Origin: Algoriphagus sp.
Lineage (GTDB): Bacteria > Bacteroidota > Bacteroidia > Cytophagales > Cyclobacteriaceae
Assembly: GCA_023653075.1 (NCBI GenBank)
Contig: JAMNXQ010000003.1
Coordinates: 31,268 to 95,267, forward strand
Direction of reading: 5' to 3'
DNA: 64,000 bases
Shown: positions 45,193-54,632 of the stretch, in pieces
Position numbering within the stretch: position 1 is the first letter of the stretch
Layout: each line of letters begins with the position of its first letter
Notes under the pieces: model-generated
The model's input: the letters and a program-made list of their open reading frames with translations, nothing else
What the model was told of the DNA's origin: nothing
Database searches by the model: none
Program-made: the position numbers and the translations under genes

Positions 45193-45862
45193 AAAAAAGA
45201 AATTAGCAATTCTTGGAAACTACTTTTTAGTAGTGTTGGTATTAGGGCTTATTTTTTTGCCATTTTATAAAAAAGGTGTAATTGAATTGTATATCAATAC
45301 CCATCATCATCCTTATTTAGATTCTTTTTTTTCTTATGTAACGCATTTAGGTGATGGACTAATTCTTGTTGTTCCAATATTCCTTTTCCTTTTTCATAAA
45401 TACTGTTATTTAGTACTAATCAGTTTGGCATCTGGAATCCATCTTCTATTGGTTCATATAGGTAAAAAATGGTTATTTGAAGGGATGCCAAGGCCTGCTG
45501 AATTTTTTAAAGGTGTACCTTTTTATGAAGTTCCAGGAGTTACCCTACATCATTGGGGTAGTTTTCCATCAGGCCATACTGCAACGGCTTTTATGCTTGC
45601 TTCATTTTTTTATTTAGTACTACCAAAAAAATTCAAACTACATTCCATTTTAATGGGAATTGCTCTACTAGTGGGCATGAGTAGAGTTTACCTTATGCAG
45701 CATTTTCTGGTTGATATTTGGGCAGGAGCATTGATTGGAGTTTTTTCTACAGGAATAGGCTATTTAATTGTCCAAAAAGCTTTCGCAAAAAGAAAATACC
45801 AACTTCAAATCTTTAAAAATCCACTTTTTGTTTTCAAGAATTTAAAAAAAGGTCATCAATAG
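45182..45862 (+). CDS. PAP2 family membrane phosphatase
   Basis: A 226-residue membrane protein with the three PAP2 motifs: KKWLFEGMPRP (K-x6-R-P), FPSGHTA (P-S-G-H) and SRVYLMQHFLVDIWAG (S-R-x5-H-x3-D). The multi-helix topology and the C-terminal basic tail fit lipid phosphatases such as undecaprenyl- or phosphatidate phosphatases. It starts with GTG; an in-frame TAA is two codons upstream, so no earlier start is possible. The coding sequence is visibly more AT-rich than its neighbours. Confidence 0.82.
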   Translation: MKARKKKLAILGNYFLVVLVLGLIFLPFYKKGVIELYINTHHHPYLDSFFSYVTHLGDGLILVVPIFLFLFHKYCYLVLISLASGIHLLLVHIGKKWLFEGMPRPAEFFKGVPFYEVPGVTLHHWGSFPSGHTATAFMLASFFYLVLPKKFKLHSILMGIALLVGMSRVYLMQHFLVDIWAGALIGVFSTGIGYLIVQKAFAKRKYQLQIFKNPLFVFKNLKKGHQ

Positions 45863-46020
45863 AATCCAATTAACTCAGTTAAAATCGTTGTATTAAATCG
45901 ATACGGTTTGTTTGTTTGTTTATTTTTTTTGAGGTGTAATTAAACCTTGGTGGCGTGGTAAAAGTCTAATTTCTTTCTTGGATTTCCATTAAATTTAGAT
46001 TTGGCTCAATGATCTGTAAA

Positions 46021-46680
46021 ATGAAATTTAAACTTCCACTTTTGTGCTTTTGTTCCTTTTTTCTATATCCAATAATGGATGGCTGGGCCCAGACTCCGAA
46101 TCCACCCACCCCCATGGAATTTATGTTTGGCCAAGATCGGCTGGATTTCCAATTGGTATTTAAGCGAAATTTCACCCCTAAAAGCAAGTTTAGCGTATTG
46201 GCGATTGCCGTCTTCTCCGAAAATTATGGAAAAGGGAAGCGACTCGGTGATTCCGTAGTCATCCCCTTTCAGTTAAACTATTCTTTAGGGAATTCCGGAC
46301 TTTCACTTGCTGCCGGTGCAGAGGCCAATTCAGTGGCCGGATTCGGAACCACCCTTGGTCTCACCCATAGTAAGGCTACCAAAGAAATTCTAGCCATCAG
46401 CGTACTTTCCTATCAATTGAGTGGTGCTCAGAATGTGAAATTTTTCGGTCTTTACGAATACAAGCCAGCCTTGACTGAGAAATGGTCCCTTTACAGTCGC
46501 CTGCAGCTCACCTATAACCAAAATATGGCAGAAGGCTTTCACAATAGAAGTTTCCTATACCTTCGAGCAGGTCTTAAAAAAGGACCATTAGGCTTTGGAC
46601 TAGGTGCTAATTTTGATGCTTATGGAAAATCTAAAGTAGCTCGGGAAAATTATGGATTGTTTACGCGATGGGAATTTTAA
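46021..46680 (+). CDS. secreted beta-barrel-like protein of unknown function
   Basis: The 219-residue protein starts at MKFKLPLLCF (an in-frame ATG four codons upstream, at 46009, is possible) with a signal peptide ending GWAQ (about residue 23). The mature part alternates hydrophobic and polar residues in many short strands, with aromatic ends (NYSLGNSGLSLAAGAEANSV, in part; VLSYQLSGAQNVKFFGLYEY), and ends in WEF. This resembles a small outer-membrane beta-barrel. No family is recognised. Confidence 0.65.
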   Translation: MKFKLPLLCFCSFFLYPIMDGWAQTPNPPTPMEFMFGQDRLDFQLVFKRNFTPKSKFSVLAIAVFSENYGKGKRLGDSVVIPFQLNYSLGNSGLSLAAGAEANSVAGFGTTLGLTHSKATKEILAISVLSYQLSGAQNVKFFGLYEYKPALTEKWSLYSRLQLTYNQNMAEGFHNRSFLYLRAGLKKGPLGFGLGANFDAYGKSKVARENYGLFTRWEF

Positions 46681-46741
46681 TTTTCCAAGGATAAAAATCT
46701 CGTAATTAGCCCTCCGAAAGTGGACAATGGAAGAAATAGTC

Positions 46742-46766
46742 GTTCGATTACGAACAGCTCTTTTTT
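46742..46766 (+). terminator. possible terminator after the beta-barrel-like gene
   Basis: GTTCG (46742-46746) pairs with CGAAC (46751-46755), loop ATTA, followed five bases later by six T (46761-46766). The stem is short. Confidence 0.35.
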
Positions 46767-46850
46767 AGTTGAAGCCCAATTTTGGCTTAAAAAGACATTT
46801 TTTTTTATTGGTCTACTTTTAGCTAATCAAAATTAAACTACGAACTCCTT

Positions 46851-47567
46851 ATGAAAGCTATCTTCTATGTTCTCGCAATTCTCCTATTCGCCCTTTTTTC
46901 CTCCTGTGAATCAAGTGACTCCTATAGTTCGGAAAACGAAATCCAAGAGAAAAAAACTCTTAGTGGAGTGAAAAGATTACAAACTGATGGGGTATTCAAT
47001 TTGATCCTTTCACAATCGAATGAAGAATCAATTGAAGTGGAAGGACCAGCAGAACTTATCGATAAGTTGACCATTGACCAACAAGGAGATTTGTTGGTAC
47101 TTAAAATGGAAAAAATTGGCGGATTCAATTTCAATAAAGGAGATTTCAAAATAAGAATTGCTCTCAGGGAACTAACAGAATTAAACTACGATGGTGTAGG
47201 GAATGTCAAAACGAATGGGCTGTTTAAAGTAGGTAACCTCAAGTTGGTAGGCAATGGAGTAGGAAACCTAGAATTGGAACTGGAGGCTCAAGAAATTGAT
47301 GCAAATTTCGATATGGTCGGAAATATTAAACTTAAAGGGAACGCATTTAGGGCAATTTTCGAAAACAATGGTGTCGGAAAATTGGATGCCTCTCAACTGA
47401 TTGTTGAAAACATGGAGGTAAACAGTTCGGGTATTGGAAAAGTGGAAATACACTGTGAAGGTGATCTCTCCCTAGTCGTAGATGGCATCGGAAAGGTAAG
47501 CTACTCTGGAAATCCCCGAATCATTAAAAAAGAAGTTAACGGAATCGGGAAAGTAGAAGAAAATTAA
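46851..47567 (+). CDS. DUF2807 (head GIN domain) lipoprotein
   Basis: A 238-residue lipoprotein with lipobox FSSC (Cys19). The mature part is a right-handed beta-helix-like repeat with the GIN-type pattern GVGNVKTNG, NGVGNLELE, GNIKLKG, NGVGKLDAS, GIGKVEIHCE, GIGKVSYSG and NGIGKVEEN, each about 20 residues apart, as in DUF2807. Usual role is unknown; many are surface or periplasmic proteins. It stands alone, with no evident operon partner. Confidence 0.85.
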   Translation: MKAIFYVLAILLFALFSSCESSDSYSSENEIQEKKTLSGVKRLQTDGVFNLILSQSNEESIEVEGPAELIDKLTIDQQGDLLVLKMEKIGGFNFNKGDFKIRIALRELTELNYDGVGNVKTNGLFKVGNLKLVGNGVGNLELELEAQEIDANFDMVGNIKLKGNAFRAIFENNGVGKLDASQLIVENMEVNSSGIGKVEIHCEGDLSLVVDGIGKVSYSGNPRIIKKEVNGIGKVEEN

Positions 47568-47652
47568 ATTATTGAATCCCCTAGCTGACCAAAACCAAGT
47601 GAATGCATCCCTTTCATTTTGATTTTTCCTAGAATAACATGATTTTAGAGCA

Positions 47653-48555
47653 ATGGCTCCACCCAATGCGCTAGATTCAGTACAACTCAATTTTTCTCCA
47701 GACAATTTGCTAGGACTCAATATCGCCCTCGCAATCATCATGTATGGGGTAGCCTTAGAGTTGAAATGGGCAGACTTTCAATACCTTGTCCAAAATCCGA
47801 AAGGATTTTTGATCGGAATAATCTCCCAGTTTTTCATATTGCCTTTCTTCACCTGGGTGTTAGTTTCGCTTCTCAACCCTCCTCCGAGCGTTGCTTTGGG
47901 GATGTTTTTGGTAGCGGCTTGCCCAGGTGGAAATATCTCTAATTTTTTGACTAGCCTTGCCAAAGGAAACGTAGCACTTTCAGTCAGCTTAACTGCCGTA
48001 TCGAGTGTTGCAGCAATCTTTTTCACCCCATTTAACTTTTCCTTTTGGGCCGGCAACTATGCTCCCACCGCCCAACTCCTACGAGAAGTTCAACTCGACA
48101 CGCTAGAAGTTTTTTTGACCATCGGACTGATCCTTGGTATTCCATTATTTCTCGGAATTTTGACCACCTCCAAATTTCCAGAGCTGGCTAAAAAATTAGC
48201 AAAAGCAATCAAACCACTTAGCTTGGTGATTTTTGGAGCTTTAGTGCTTCTTGCCCTTCTGGGAAATCACGAACTATTTAAAACCTACATCGGTGCCATC
48301 TTCCTTTGGGTACTGGCACATAATTTTGTAGCGCTAAGCAGTGGATTTCTCATGGCTAAACTCGCAAAATTGCCTTCAAAAGATGTGAAGACGATTACCA
48401 TCGAAACAGGCATTCAAAATTCAGGACTCGGGCTGGTCCTCATATTTAGTTTTTTCGCAGGCTTGGGCGGGATGGCCTTAATTACTGCTTGGTGGGGAAT
48501 TTGGCATCTCCTATCTGGAATTCTCTTGGCCAGCATCTGGAAAAAGTACGTATGA
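47653..48555 (+). CDS. bile acid:sodium symporter family transporter
   Basis: A 300-residue BASS-type membrane protein with about nine or ten helices. Typical features are GMFLVAACPGGNISNFLTSLAKGN (in part; the sodium-site region near 80-100), and ETGIQNSGLGLVLIFSFF (about 255-272). It imports anionic organic acids with sodium; the substrate is not known, and only some family members use bile acids. Its stop overlaps the acyltransferase start by four bases, so the two genes are coupled. Confidence 0.85.
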   Translation: MAPPNALDSVQLNFSPDNLLGLNIALAIIMYGVALELKWADFQYLVQNPKGFLIGIISQFFILPFFTWVLVSLLNPPPSVALGMFLVAACPGGNISNFLTSLAKGNVALSVSLTAVSSVAAIFFTPFNFSFWAGNYAPTAQLLREVQLDTLEVFLTIGLILGIPLFLGILTTSKFPELAKKLAKAIKPLSLVIFGALVLLALLGNHELFKTYIGAIFLWVLAHNFVALSSGFLMAKLAKLPSKDVKTITIETGIQNSGLGLVLIFSFFAGLGGMALITAWWGIWHLLSGILLASIWKKYV

Positions 48556-49556
48556 GAAGGTTGATTTATAAAGCATTGCGATTTTTACTAAAAATAGGGT
48601 TGCATGTCTATTACAAAAAAATCGTGGTGGAAGGTCTGGAAAACATCCCCAAAAATCAGCCCCTTATTTTAGTTGCCAACCATCAAAATGCGCTAATTGA
48701 TCCCTTATTAGTTGCAACCCATATTTCAATTCGGCCCTATTTTTTAACTCGTGCTGCTGTATTTAAAAATCCAGTAGCAGCGTATTTGTTGAACCTCATT
48801 CAAATGCTACCTGTCTATCGTGTTTTGGATGGGTTTTCCACTATTCCTCAAAACCAACAGACTTTTCAAAAAACAAATCAAGTCCTACAGCAAAATGGAT
48901 CTGTTTTGATTTTTGCCGAAGGCAATCATAGCATAATACGGAATATACGCCCTCTCAGTAAAGGATTCACCCGCATGGCATACGGAGCCCTTGCAGAATG
49001 TCCAGAACTCAATCCTGTGGTGATCCCTGTAAGCATTCAATACAGCGCCCACAAAAGAACCGCTGGGGTGGTCCGAATCATCTTAGGGGAAAGCATTTCG
49101 GTAAACCCGGATCCTACTCAAGCACTCAAACTAACCAAACAGGTTGAGGAAGCATTGAAAGCTTTGGTGGTGGATATCCCTGATGCAACTTATCCTGAAA
49201 CCTTGGCCAACCTATTAGAAAATCAAGTCGATGTAACGAATAAGCAAGAGGTTGAACATTTTCTTTCCGGCAAACCTACTTCCTATCAAGTGAAATCTTT
49301 TGGGTCACTTCGAAACAAACTGATGAAGATTTTTCACCTCCCTTTGTACTGGATTTGGTTGTTTGGTATCGCTCCTAAAATGGAAGATGAAGTGTTTACC
49401 AGTACCTGGAAGTTTTTAATTGGTTTTGTACTGGCGCCAATTTATTACTTCTTGCTAGTCCTGTGTTGCTTCCATCCTGAATACGGAACCTGGGCCATTT
49501 CTTTTTTACTTATGGCTTGGATTAGCCTTTGGGCTAACCAAAATTCTCAGGAATAG
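48552..49556 (+). CDS. 1-acyl-sn-glycerol-3-phosphate acyltransferase family protein
   Basis: A 334-residue protein starting MRRLIYKALRFLLK at 48552, chosen because it overlaps the upstream stop (ATGA) and because the preceding 21 residues of the longer frame overlap the symporter. The PlsC-type motifs are NHQNALIDPLL (NHxxxxD, about residues 45-55) and FAEGNHS, a variant of FPEG. Two or three C-terminal hydrophobic segments predict membrane anchoring. It adds an acyl chain to a lipid acceptor, perhaps lysophosphatidate. Pairing with BASS is not explained. Confidence 0.8.
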   Translation: MRRLIYKALRFLLKIGLHVYYKKIVVEGLENIPKNQPLILVANHQNALIDPLLVATHISIRPYFLTRAAVFKNPVAAYLLNLIQMLPVYRVLDGFSTIPQNQQTFQKTNQVLQQNGSVLIFAEGNHSIIRNIRPLSKGFTRMAYGALAECPELNPVVIPVSIQYSAHKRTAGVVRIILGESISVNPDPTQALKLTKQVEEALKALVVDIPDATYPETLANLLENQVDVTNKQEVEHFLSGKPTSYQVKSFGSLRNKLMKIFHLPLYWIWLFGIAPKMEDEVFTSTWKFLIGFVLAPIYYFLLVLCCFHPEYGTWAISFLLMAWISLWANQNSQE

Positions 49557-49589
49557 TAGATAGCAAGCAGAAATTTAGGGGGACTTTTT

Positions 49590-49597
49590 TACCTTTG
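49590..49597 (+). promoter_or_regulatory. -7 promoter element for hppD
   Basis: TACCTTTG exactly matches TAnnTTTG, 26 bases before the ATG of hppD. No TTG is found at the usual distance; TTTAG near 49574 is the only candidate. The hit is near enough to the start to be plausible. Confidence 0.35.
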
Positions 49598-49623
49598 ATC
49601 AAGATTTAACCCAAATACAACCC

Positions 49624-50718
49624 ATGACTGAAGACTTCCTCCCCATCAACGGTACCGATTATGTGGAACTCTATGTTGGCAATGCCAAGCAGAGTGCACT
49701 TTTCTACCAATATGCCTTCGGATTTGAATTGATTGCTTATGCTGGACCCGAGACCGGAGTGAAGGATCGTGCTTCTTATGTGCTCAAGCAAGAAAAGATC
49801 CGATTGGTGCTCACTTCTCCCCTTGGAGCCAATCATCCCATCAACGACCACATCCGCCAGCATGGCGACGGAGTCAAGGTATTGGCTCTCTGGGTGGATG
49901 ATGCGGAAAAGTCCTGGAAAGAAACGACGAGTAGAGGAGCAGTGTCAGTTGAAGCACCAAAAACGCTTCAAGACGAGAATGGAGAAGTTCGGGTAGCAAG
50001 TATACAAACATACGGCGATACCATTCACACCTTCGTTGAACGCAAAAACTTCCAAGGAGTCTTCCTTCCCGGCTATCATTCACGAAAAAGCACCTATCCT
50101 GCCCAATCCATTGGATTGAAATACATCGACCACTGCGTGGGAAATGTGGAGCTTGGCGAAATGAATCGCTGGGTCAACTTTTACGAGGAAGTCATGGGAT
50201 TCAAGTTGCTCCTGACCTTTGATGACAAAGATATCTCCACGGAGTACTCTGCCTTGATGTCCAAGGTAGTCTCCAATGGCAACGGATACATCAAGTTCCC
50301 GATCAACGAACCCGCTGAAGGAAAGAAAAAGTCACAAATTGAAGAGTATCTCGACTTCTATGGGGGTCCAGGTGTACAGCACATTGCCATAGCTACCTAC
50401 GATATCATCCATACCGTAGGCGAACTGAGAAAAAGAGGGGTTGAATTTTTGGAAGTTCCTAGCTCCTACTACGATGACCTGTTGGACCGAGTAGGAAAAA
50501 TTGACGAGGACCTGCAGCCACTCCAAGAGCTCAACATCCTAGTCGATCGTGATGAGGAGGGCTATTTGCTTCAAATTTTCACCAAACCCGTTCAAGATAG
50601 ACCTACCCTCTTCTTTGAAATTATTCAGCGAAAAGGGGCCACTTCCTTTGGAAAAGGAAATTTCAAAGCCTTGTTTGAATCCATTGAGCGAGAACAACAG
50701 TTGAGAGGAAATCTATAA
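49624..50718 (+). CDS. hppD: 4-hydroxyphenylpyruvate dioxygenase
   Basis: A 364-residue vicinal-oxygen-chelate enzyme that turns 4-hydroxyphenylpyruvate into homogentisate. Iron ligands are H170 (YIDHC), H253 (GPGVQHIAIAT) and E332 (FFEIIQRKG); the C-terminal FGKGNFKALFESIEREQ is the usual tail. The domain order of two VOC folds is intact. It is monocistronic in this window; the homogentisate dioxygenase of tyrosine breakdown is not nearby. Confidence 0.95.
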   Translation: MTEDFLPINGTDYVELYVGNAKQSALFYQYAFGFELIAYAGPETGVKDRASYVLKQEKIRLVLTSPLGANHPINDHIRQHGDGVKVLALWVDDAEKSWKETTSRGAVSVEAPKTLQDENGEVRVASIQTYGDTIHTFVERKNFQGVFLPGYHSRKSTYPAQSIGLKYIDHCVGNVELGEMNRWVNFYEEVMGFKLLLTFDDKDISTEYSALMSKVVSNGNGYIKFPINEPAEGKKKSQIEEYLDFYGGPGVQHIAIATYDIIHTVGELRKRGVEFLEVPSSYYDDLLDRVGKIDEDLQPLQELNILVDRDEEGYLLQIFTKPVQDRPTLFFEIIQRKGATSFGKGNFKALFESIEREQQLRGNL

Positions 50719-50723
50719 AAACT

Positions 50724-50753
50724 CTCTAAAATCGAAAAAATGGCTTTTTAGAG
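50724..50753 (+). terminator. hairpin terminator after hppD
   Basis: CTCTAAAA (50724-50731) pairs with TTTTAGAG (50746-50753), loop of 14. The T-rich right arm (CTTTTT) and position 5 bases after the hppD stop support it, though no long T-run follows the stem. Confidence 0.45.
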
Positions 50754-50811
50754 ACCTAGCGAGACTTGATATTTTTCCTAACTTGTAGTATTAACCTAAT
50801 TTTTACATCCC

Positions 50812-52542
50812 ATGAGTTCCATTGATTCTTCGATTTTAAAAAAGGCAGAAAGTTGGTTGTCCAGTTCCATTGACGGGGACAGCAAGGAAAGCATTCGACA
50901 ATTGATTGCCACAAATCCTACCGAATTGATCGATTCCTTTTACCAAGATCTCGAATTCGGTACGGGCGGATTGCGTGGACTGATGGGGGTGGGTACCAAC
51001 CGGATGAATGTATATACCGTAGCTATGGCTACTCAAGGATTAGCCAATTACTTAATCGCCTGCTTCCCGGGAGAAAAAATAAAAGTTGCCATCACCCACG
51101 ACAGCAGAACCAACAATACGCTCTTTGCAAGGACTACTGCGGATGTATTTACGGCAAATGGCATTGAGGTGATGTACTTCAAAGAGATGCGCCCCACTCC
51201 AATGCTTTCTTTTGCAGTCAGACACTTTGGTTGCAAGTCAGGGGTTATGATTACCGCATCACACAATCCCAAAGAATACAACGGCTACAAGGCCTACTGG
51301 GAAGATGGTGCGCAAGTAGTCGCCCCACACGATACGAACATTATTAGAGAGGTACAAAAAATTACCTCTTTTGAACAAGTCAACTGGAGCAAGCAGAATG
51401 ACCTCATCCAGTACATTGAGGAAGATTTTGATGCCATTTACTTGGAAAAAGTAAAGGAATTAAGTCTTTCCAAGGAGGCAATTCATGCACAGAAGTCCAT
51501 GCCTATAGTCTTTTCTCCTATACATGGCGCCTCCGGTAAAATGGTTCCTGCTGCACTACGGGCATTTGGATTTGAAAATATTCAAGTGGTCAAGGAACAA
51601 GCCGAACCTGATGGAGACTTCCCTACAGTAATTTATCCCAATCCAGAAGAGCCTGAAGCACTTACATTAGCTGTGGCACTAGGTAAAAAGACAGGCGCAG
51701 CCCTAGTCCTTGCCTGTGATCCAGATGGAGATCGATACGCTGCCGTCGTACCTAATGAAGCGGGGGAATACGAATTGCTCAATGGAAATCAAACAGGCGC
51801 CCTCCTAGTCTACTACCTCCTTTCACGGAAGAAAGAGTTGAATCTGATGTCTGGGAATGAGTTTCTAGTGAATACCATCGTCACGACCGAACTGATCAAT
51901 AAAATTGCCGAAGGGTTTGGAGTCCCCTGTTACAATGTCCTTACTGGATTTAAAAATATAGCTTCCATCATCCTTCAGAAAGAAGGAAAAGAACAGTTTC
52001 TTGCAGGTGGAGAAGAATCATTTGGCTTCTTGGTTGGGGACTTTGTCCGGGATAAGGATGGGGTCAGTGCCTGTGCATTGGTGGCAGAAGCGGTAGCATA
52101 CTACAAAACTCAAGGTAAACAGGTGTTTGACGTGTTGGCAGATGTGTACCAGCGATTTGGCTTTTACAAGGAAGCCCTTATATCCGTAACTAAAAAGGGA
52201 AAAGACGGTGCAGAGCAAATTCAACACTTGATGAACCAGTTCCGAACCAACCCACCGCAAGAGATGAATGGATCGGCTGTAGAGAAGATTTACGATGTAA
52301 AGAACGCGAGCATTCACTATCTCAAAACCCAAAAAGTGGAAGTTTTAGACCTAGATAAATCCAATGTGATGCAATTCTACCTCGCAGATGGAAGCAAAAT
52401 TTCTGCAAGACCTTCAGGTACTGAACCAAAAATAAAATATTATTTTTCAGTCAATACAAATCTCTTAAATACAGGTGATTATAGAAAGGTGGAGCAAGTG
52501 TTACTTGAAAAATTGGAGGGTTTAAAAACCTATTTTAGTTAA
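50812..52542 (+). CDS. phosphoglucomutase/phosphomannomutase
   Basis: A 576-residue alpha-D-phosphohexomutase. The phosphoserine loop is in ITASHNPKEYNGYK (about 147-160), the metal loop CDPDGDRYA near 302-310, a sugar-binding GGEESFGF near 402-409, and the phosphate-binding RPSGTEPKIKYYF near 527-539. This long type matches PgcA-like phosphoglucomutases. It interconverts glucose-1- and glucose-6-phosphate (or the mannose equivalents). It is flanked by terminators and a convergent gene. Confidence 0.92.
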   Translation: MSSIDSSILKKAESWLSSSIDGDSKESIRQLIATNPTELIDSFYQDLEFGTGGLRGLMGVGTNRMNVYTVAMATQGLANYLIACFPGEKIKVAITHDSRTNNTLFARTTADVFTANGIEVMYFKEMRPTPMLSFAVRHFGCKSGVMITASHNPKEYNGYKAYWEDGAQVVAPHDTNIIREVQKITSFEQVNWSKQNDLIQYIEEDFDAIYLEKVKELSLSKEAIHAQKSMPIVFSPIHGASGKMVPAALRAFGFENIQVVKEQAEPDGDFPTVIYPNPEEPEALTLAVALGKKTGAALVLACDPDGDRYAAVVPNEAGEYELLNGNQTGALLVYYLLSRKKELNLMSGNEFLVNTIVTTELINKIAEGFGVPCYNVLTGFKNIASIILQKEGKEQFLAGGEESFGFLVGDFVRDKDGVSACALVAEAVAYYKTQGKQVFDVLADVYQRFGFYKEALISVTKKGKDGAEQIQHLMNQFRTNPPQEMNGSAVEKIYDVKNASIHYLKTQKVEVLDLDKSNVMQFYLADGSKISARPSGTEPKIKYYFSVNTNLLNTGDYRKVEQVLLEKLEGLKTYFS

Positions 52543-52543
52543 G

Positions 52544-52575
52544 CAAAAAAGGCAATGCAATTCAAAGCCTTTTTG
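52544..52575. terminator. bidirectional terminator between pgm and the aspartoacylase-like gene
   Basis: CAAAAAAGGC (52544-52553) pairs with GCCTTTTTG (52567-52575), loop of 13. The A/T-rich arms give a T-run on either strand, as expected between convergent genes. Confidence 0.65.
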
Positions 52576-52596
52576 GGCTTAAGCGAATAGGTAGGA

Positions 52597-53541
52597 TTAT
52601 TCTTCTCCTAGGTGAAGCAATGCATCCCCTACATTCACCACAGGATTATTATTTACCCCGATCAGGTGCCCTGTAGTCGTTGCTTTGATTGGAACTACTA
52701 CCTGTCCATAAGGATCTGAAATGGAAGCCAATACCTCCCCTTTTCGAACGAAATCCCCGAGTTGAGCGACACAGGAAAATATCCCCGAGGCCTTGGCACG
52801 GATCCAAGTACTCTCCTTCAACACGAGGGTGCTTTGGAGGATTTGAGGAGAATCGATCATTTCCAAATGGTGCAAGAGCCGTTTAGTACCCGTAATTGCT
52901 TCTTCAATGGAATAGGAATCCAGTCGCATGGATTCTCCTCCTTCGTAGACCAACAGGTGCTTTTTGTTTTTGTAAGCCGTCTTTCGAAAGGATTTATCGA
53001 TGTGTTTGGAATGGACCACATAGTGCGTTCCAAAGGCTTTAGCAAGTTCAACTCCAATCTTATCTTTAAAATCCACACGGATTTGAGGATGATTCGAAAT
53101 CATTCTTCCGCCTGTATGGAAGTCAATCCCAAAATCAATATGAGGCACTATTTCCTTGCTTAAGATATGCGCTATACGCGAAGCTAGCGATCCCTTTTTG
53201 CTTCCTGGGAAACTTCGATTTAAATCTCGACCATCGGGAAAAGTGCGGCTATTGGATAGAAATCCATAAATATTGACTACCGGAATGACGATGACGGCCC
53301 CACGCTTTAGATCTAATTCTTGGTCAAAAGCCTCCAAGAGTTTCTTCGCCGTAGCAATCCCGTTGATTTCATCCCCATGCACCCCCCCACTTATCAACAC
53401 TACGGGACCTTCTTGCAAAGAAGAACGGATAAAAATAGGCAAATCAATGAGCGTATGGGTGGGTAGCTTGGCAATAGGAATTTTGATGTTGGCTATTTCC
53501 CCTGCTCGTATGTGTACTCCTTGAATGATTAATTCTTTCAT
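52597..53541 (-). CDS. succinylglutamate desuccinylase/aspartoacylase family protein
   Basis: A 314-residue M14-like zinc metallohydrolase. I start at the ATG 53539-53541 (MKELIIQGVHIRAG). The zinc site is SGGVHGDEIN (His-Gly-Asp-Glu) with a later DFHTGG; NSRTFPDGRDLNRSFPGSK is the substrate-binding segment. The C-terminal domain (about 235-314) holds a strand-rich lid. Members remove acyl groups from amino acids or serve as related hydrolases; the exact substrate is not clear. Located between pgm (convergent) and murB (divergent). Confidence 0.82.
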   Translation of the reverse strand: MKELIIQGVHIRAGEIANIKIPIAKLPTHTLIDLPIFIRSSLQEGPVVLISGGVHGDEINGIATAKKLLEAFDQELDLKRGAVIVIPVVNIYGFLSNSRTFPDGRDLNRSFPGSKKGSLASRIAHILSKEIVPHIDFGIDFHTGGRMISNHPQIRVDFKDKIGVELAKAFGTHYVVHSKHIDKSFRKTAYKNKKHLLVYEGGESMRLDSYSIEEAITGTKRLLHHLEMIDSPQILQSTLVLKESTWIRAKASGIFSCVAQLGDFVRKGEVLASISDPYGQVVVPIKATTTGHLIGVNNNPVVNVGDALLHLGEE

Positions 53542-53618
53542 AATTGGATAGATCCTTCTGTCATTCCATTTCACATTGGCGCAAAAACTTCTTTACTTCG
53601 CAGAATAAGTTTTGGCCC

Positions 53619-54632
53619 ATGAAGATACAAGAAAACATTTCTTTGAAACCCTTTACCACCTTTGGGATCGACAAAAAGGCCAATTTTTTTACTACTGTAG
53701 CGACTTTAGACGAATTAAAAGCCGCCTTACTTGCCGCAAAAGAAAGACAGTTACCAGTATTCATTTTAGGTGGAGGAAGTAATATTTTGTTGACTCGTGA
53801 TATCGATGGACTAGTCATCAAACTAGAAATCAAAGGCATCAACCTAGTCAAAGAGGAAGGAGACCAACTTTGGGTGGAAGTAGGAGCCGGAGAAATGTGG
53901 CATGAGCTGGTCCTGCACAGCATCGCACAGGATTGGGCTGGATTAGAAAACCTTTCCTTAATCCCTGGAACTGTTGGCGCCTCCCCCATGCAAAATATTG
54001 GAGCCTATGGCGTGGAGATCAAGGACGTGTTTGATAGCCTACAGGCCATGCATCGGGAAACTTTGGAAATGCAGTCCTTTGATGCAAAAGCTTGTCGGTT
54101 TGGGTACCGAGAGAGTGTATTCAAACAAACTTTCAAAGACCAATTCGTCATTACCTCAGTTACGTTTCGCTTGTCGAAAATCCCTATTTTTCATTTGGAA
54201 TATGGAGCCATTCGAGAGGTACTTGCTGCCAACGGCATTGAGCAGCCTAGCATTCGTTCGATAAGTGATGCTGTCATCCAAATACGGCAGTCCAAACTTC
54301 CAGATCCCAAGGAGATTGGAAACGCAGGTTCTTTTTTCAAAAACCCCACCATCCCAAGCACACAGTTTGACATGCTTAAAGCCTCCTATCCCAGCATTCC
54401 TGGCTATCCAAGTACAGAGGGAGTTAAGGTAGCTGCAGGTTGGCTAATCGAGCAGGCCGGATGGAAGGGCAAACGAATTGGGGACGTTGGGGTACATGCC
54501 AAGCAAGCCCTGGTTTTGGTCAATTATGGGAAGGGTACTGGAGAGGAGATAAAAAGCTTATCCCAACAGATTCAGGCTTCGGTACTTGAAAAATTCAGGA
54601 TTCAACTACATCCCGAAGTCAATTTCATTTAA
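53619..54632 (+). CDS. murB: UDP-N-acetylmuramate dehydrogenase
   Basis: A 337-residue flavoprotein that reduces UDP-GlcNAc-enolpyruvate to UDP-MurNAc in peptidoglycan synthesis. I use the ATG at 53619 because residues before it are not family-like. FAD-binding motifs are FILGGGSNIL (about 46-55) and IPGTVGASPMQNIGAYGVEI (about 114-133); YRESVFK, GNAGSFFKNP and AGWLIEQAGWKG are the remaining type I MurB hallmarks. Its stop overlaps the dCMP deaminase gene by four bases. Confidence 0.95.
   Translation: MKIQENISLKPFTTFGIDKKANFFTTVATLDELKAALLAAKERQLPVFILGGGSNILLTRDIDGLVIKLEIKGINLVKEEGDQLWVEVGAGEMWHELVLHSIAQDWAGLENLSLIPGTVGASPMQNIGAYGVEIKDVFDSLQAMHRETLEMQSFDAKACRFGYRESVFKQTFKDQFVITSVTFRLSKIPIFHLEYGAIREVLAANGIEQPSIRSISDAVIQIRQSKLPDPKEIGNAGSFFKNPTIPSTQFDMLKASYPSIPGYPSTEGVKVAAGWLIEQAGWKGKRIGDVGVHAKQALVLVNYGKGTGEEIKSLSQQIQASVLEKFRIQLHPEVNFI

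Noticed and set aside
45906-45932. TTTG-rich tract (three TTTG units, then a T-run) as a microsatellite or promoter
   Set aside because: Only three units and no aligned TTG-TAnnTTTG spacing; too short to support either.
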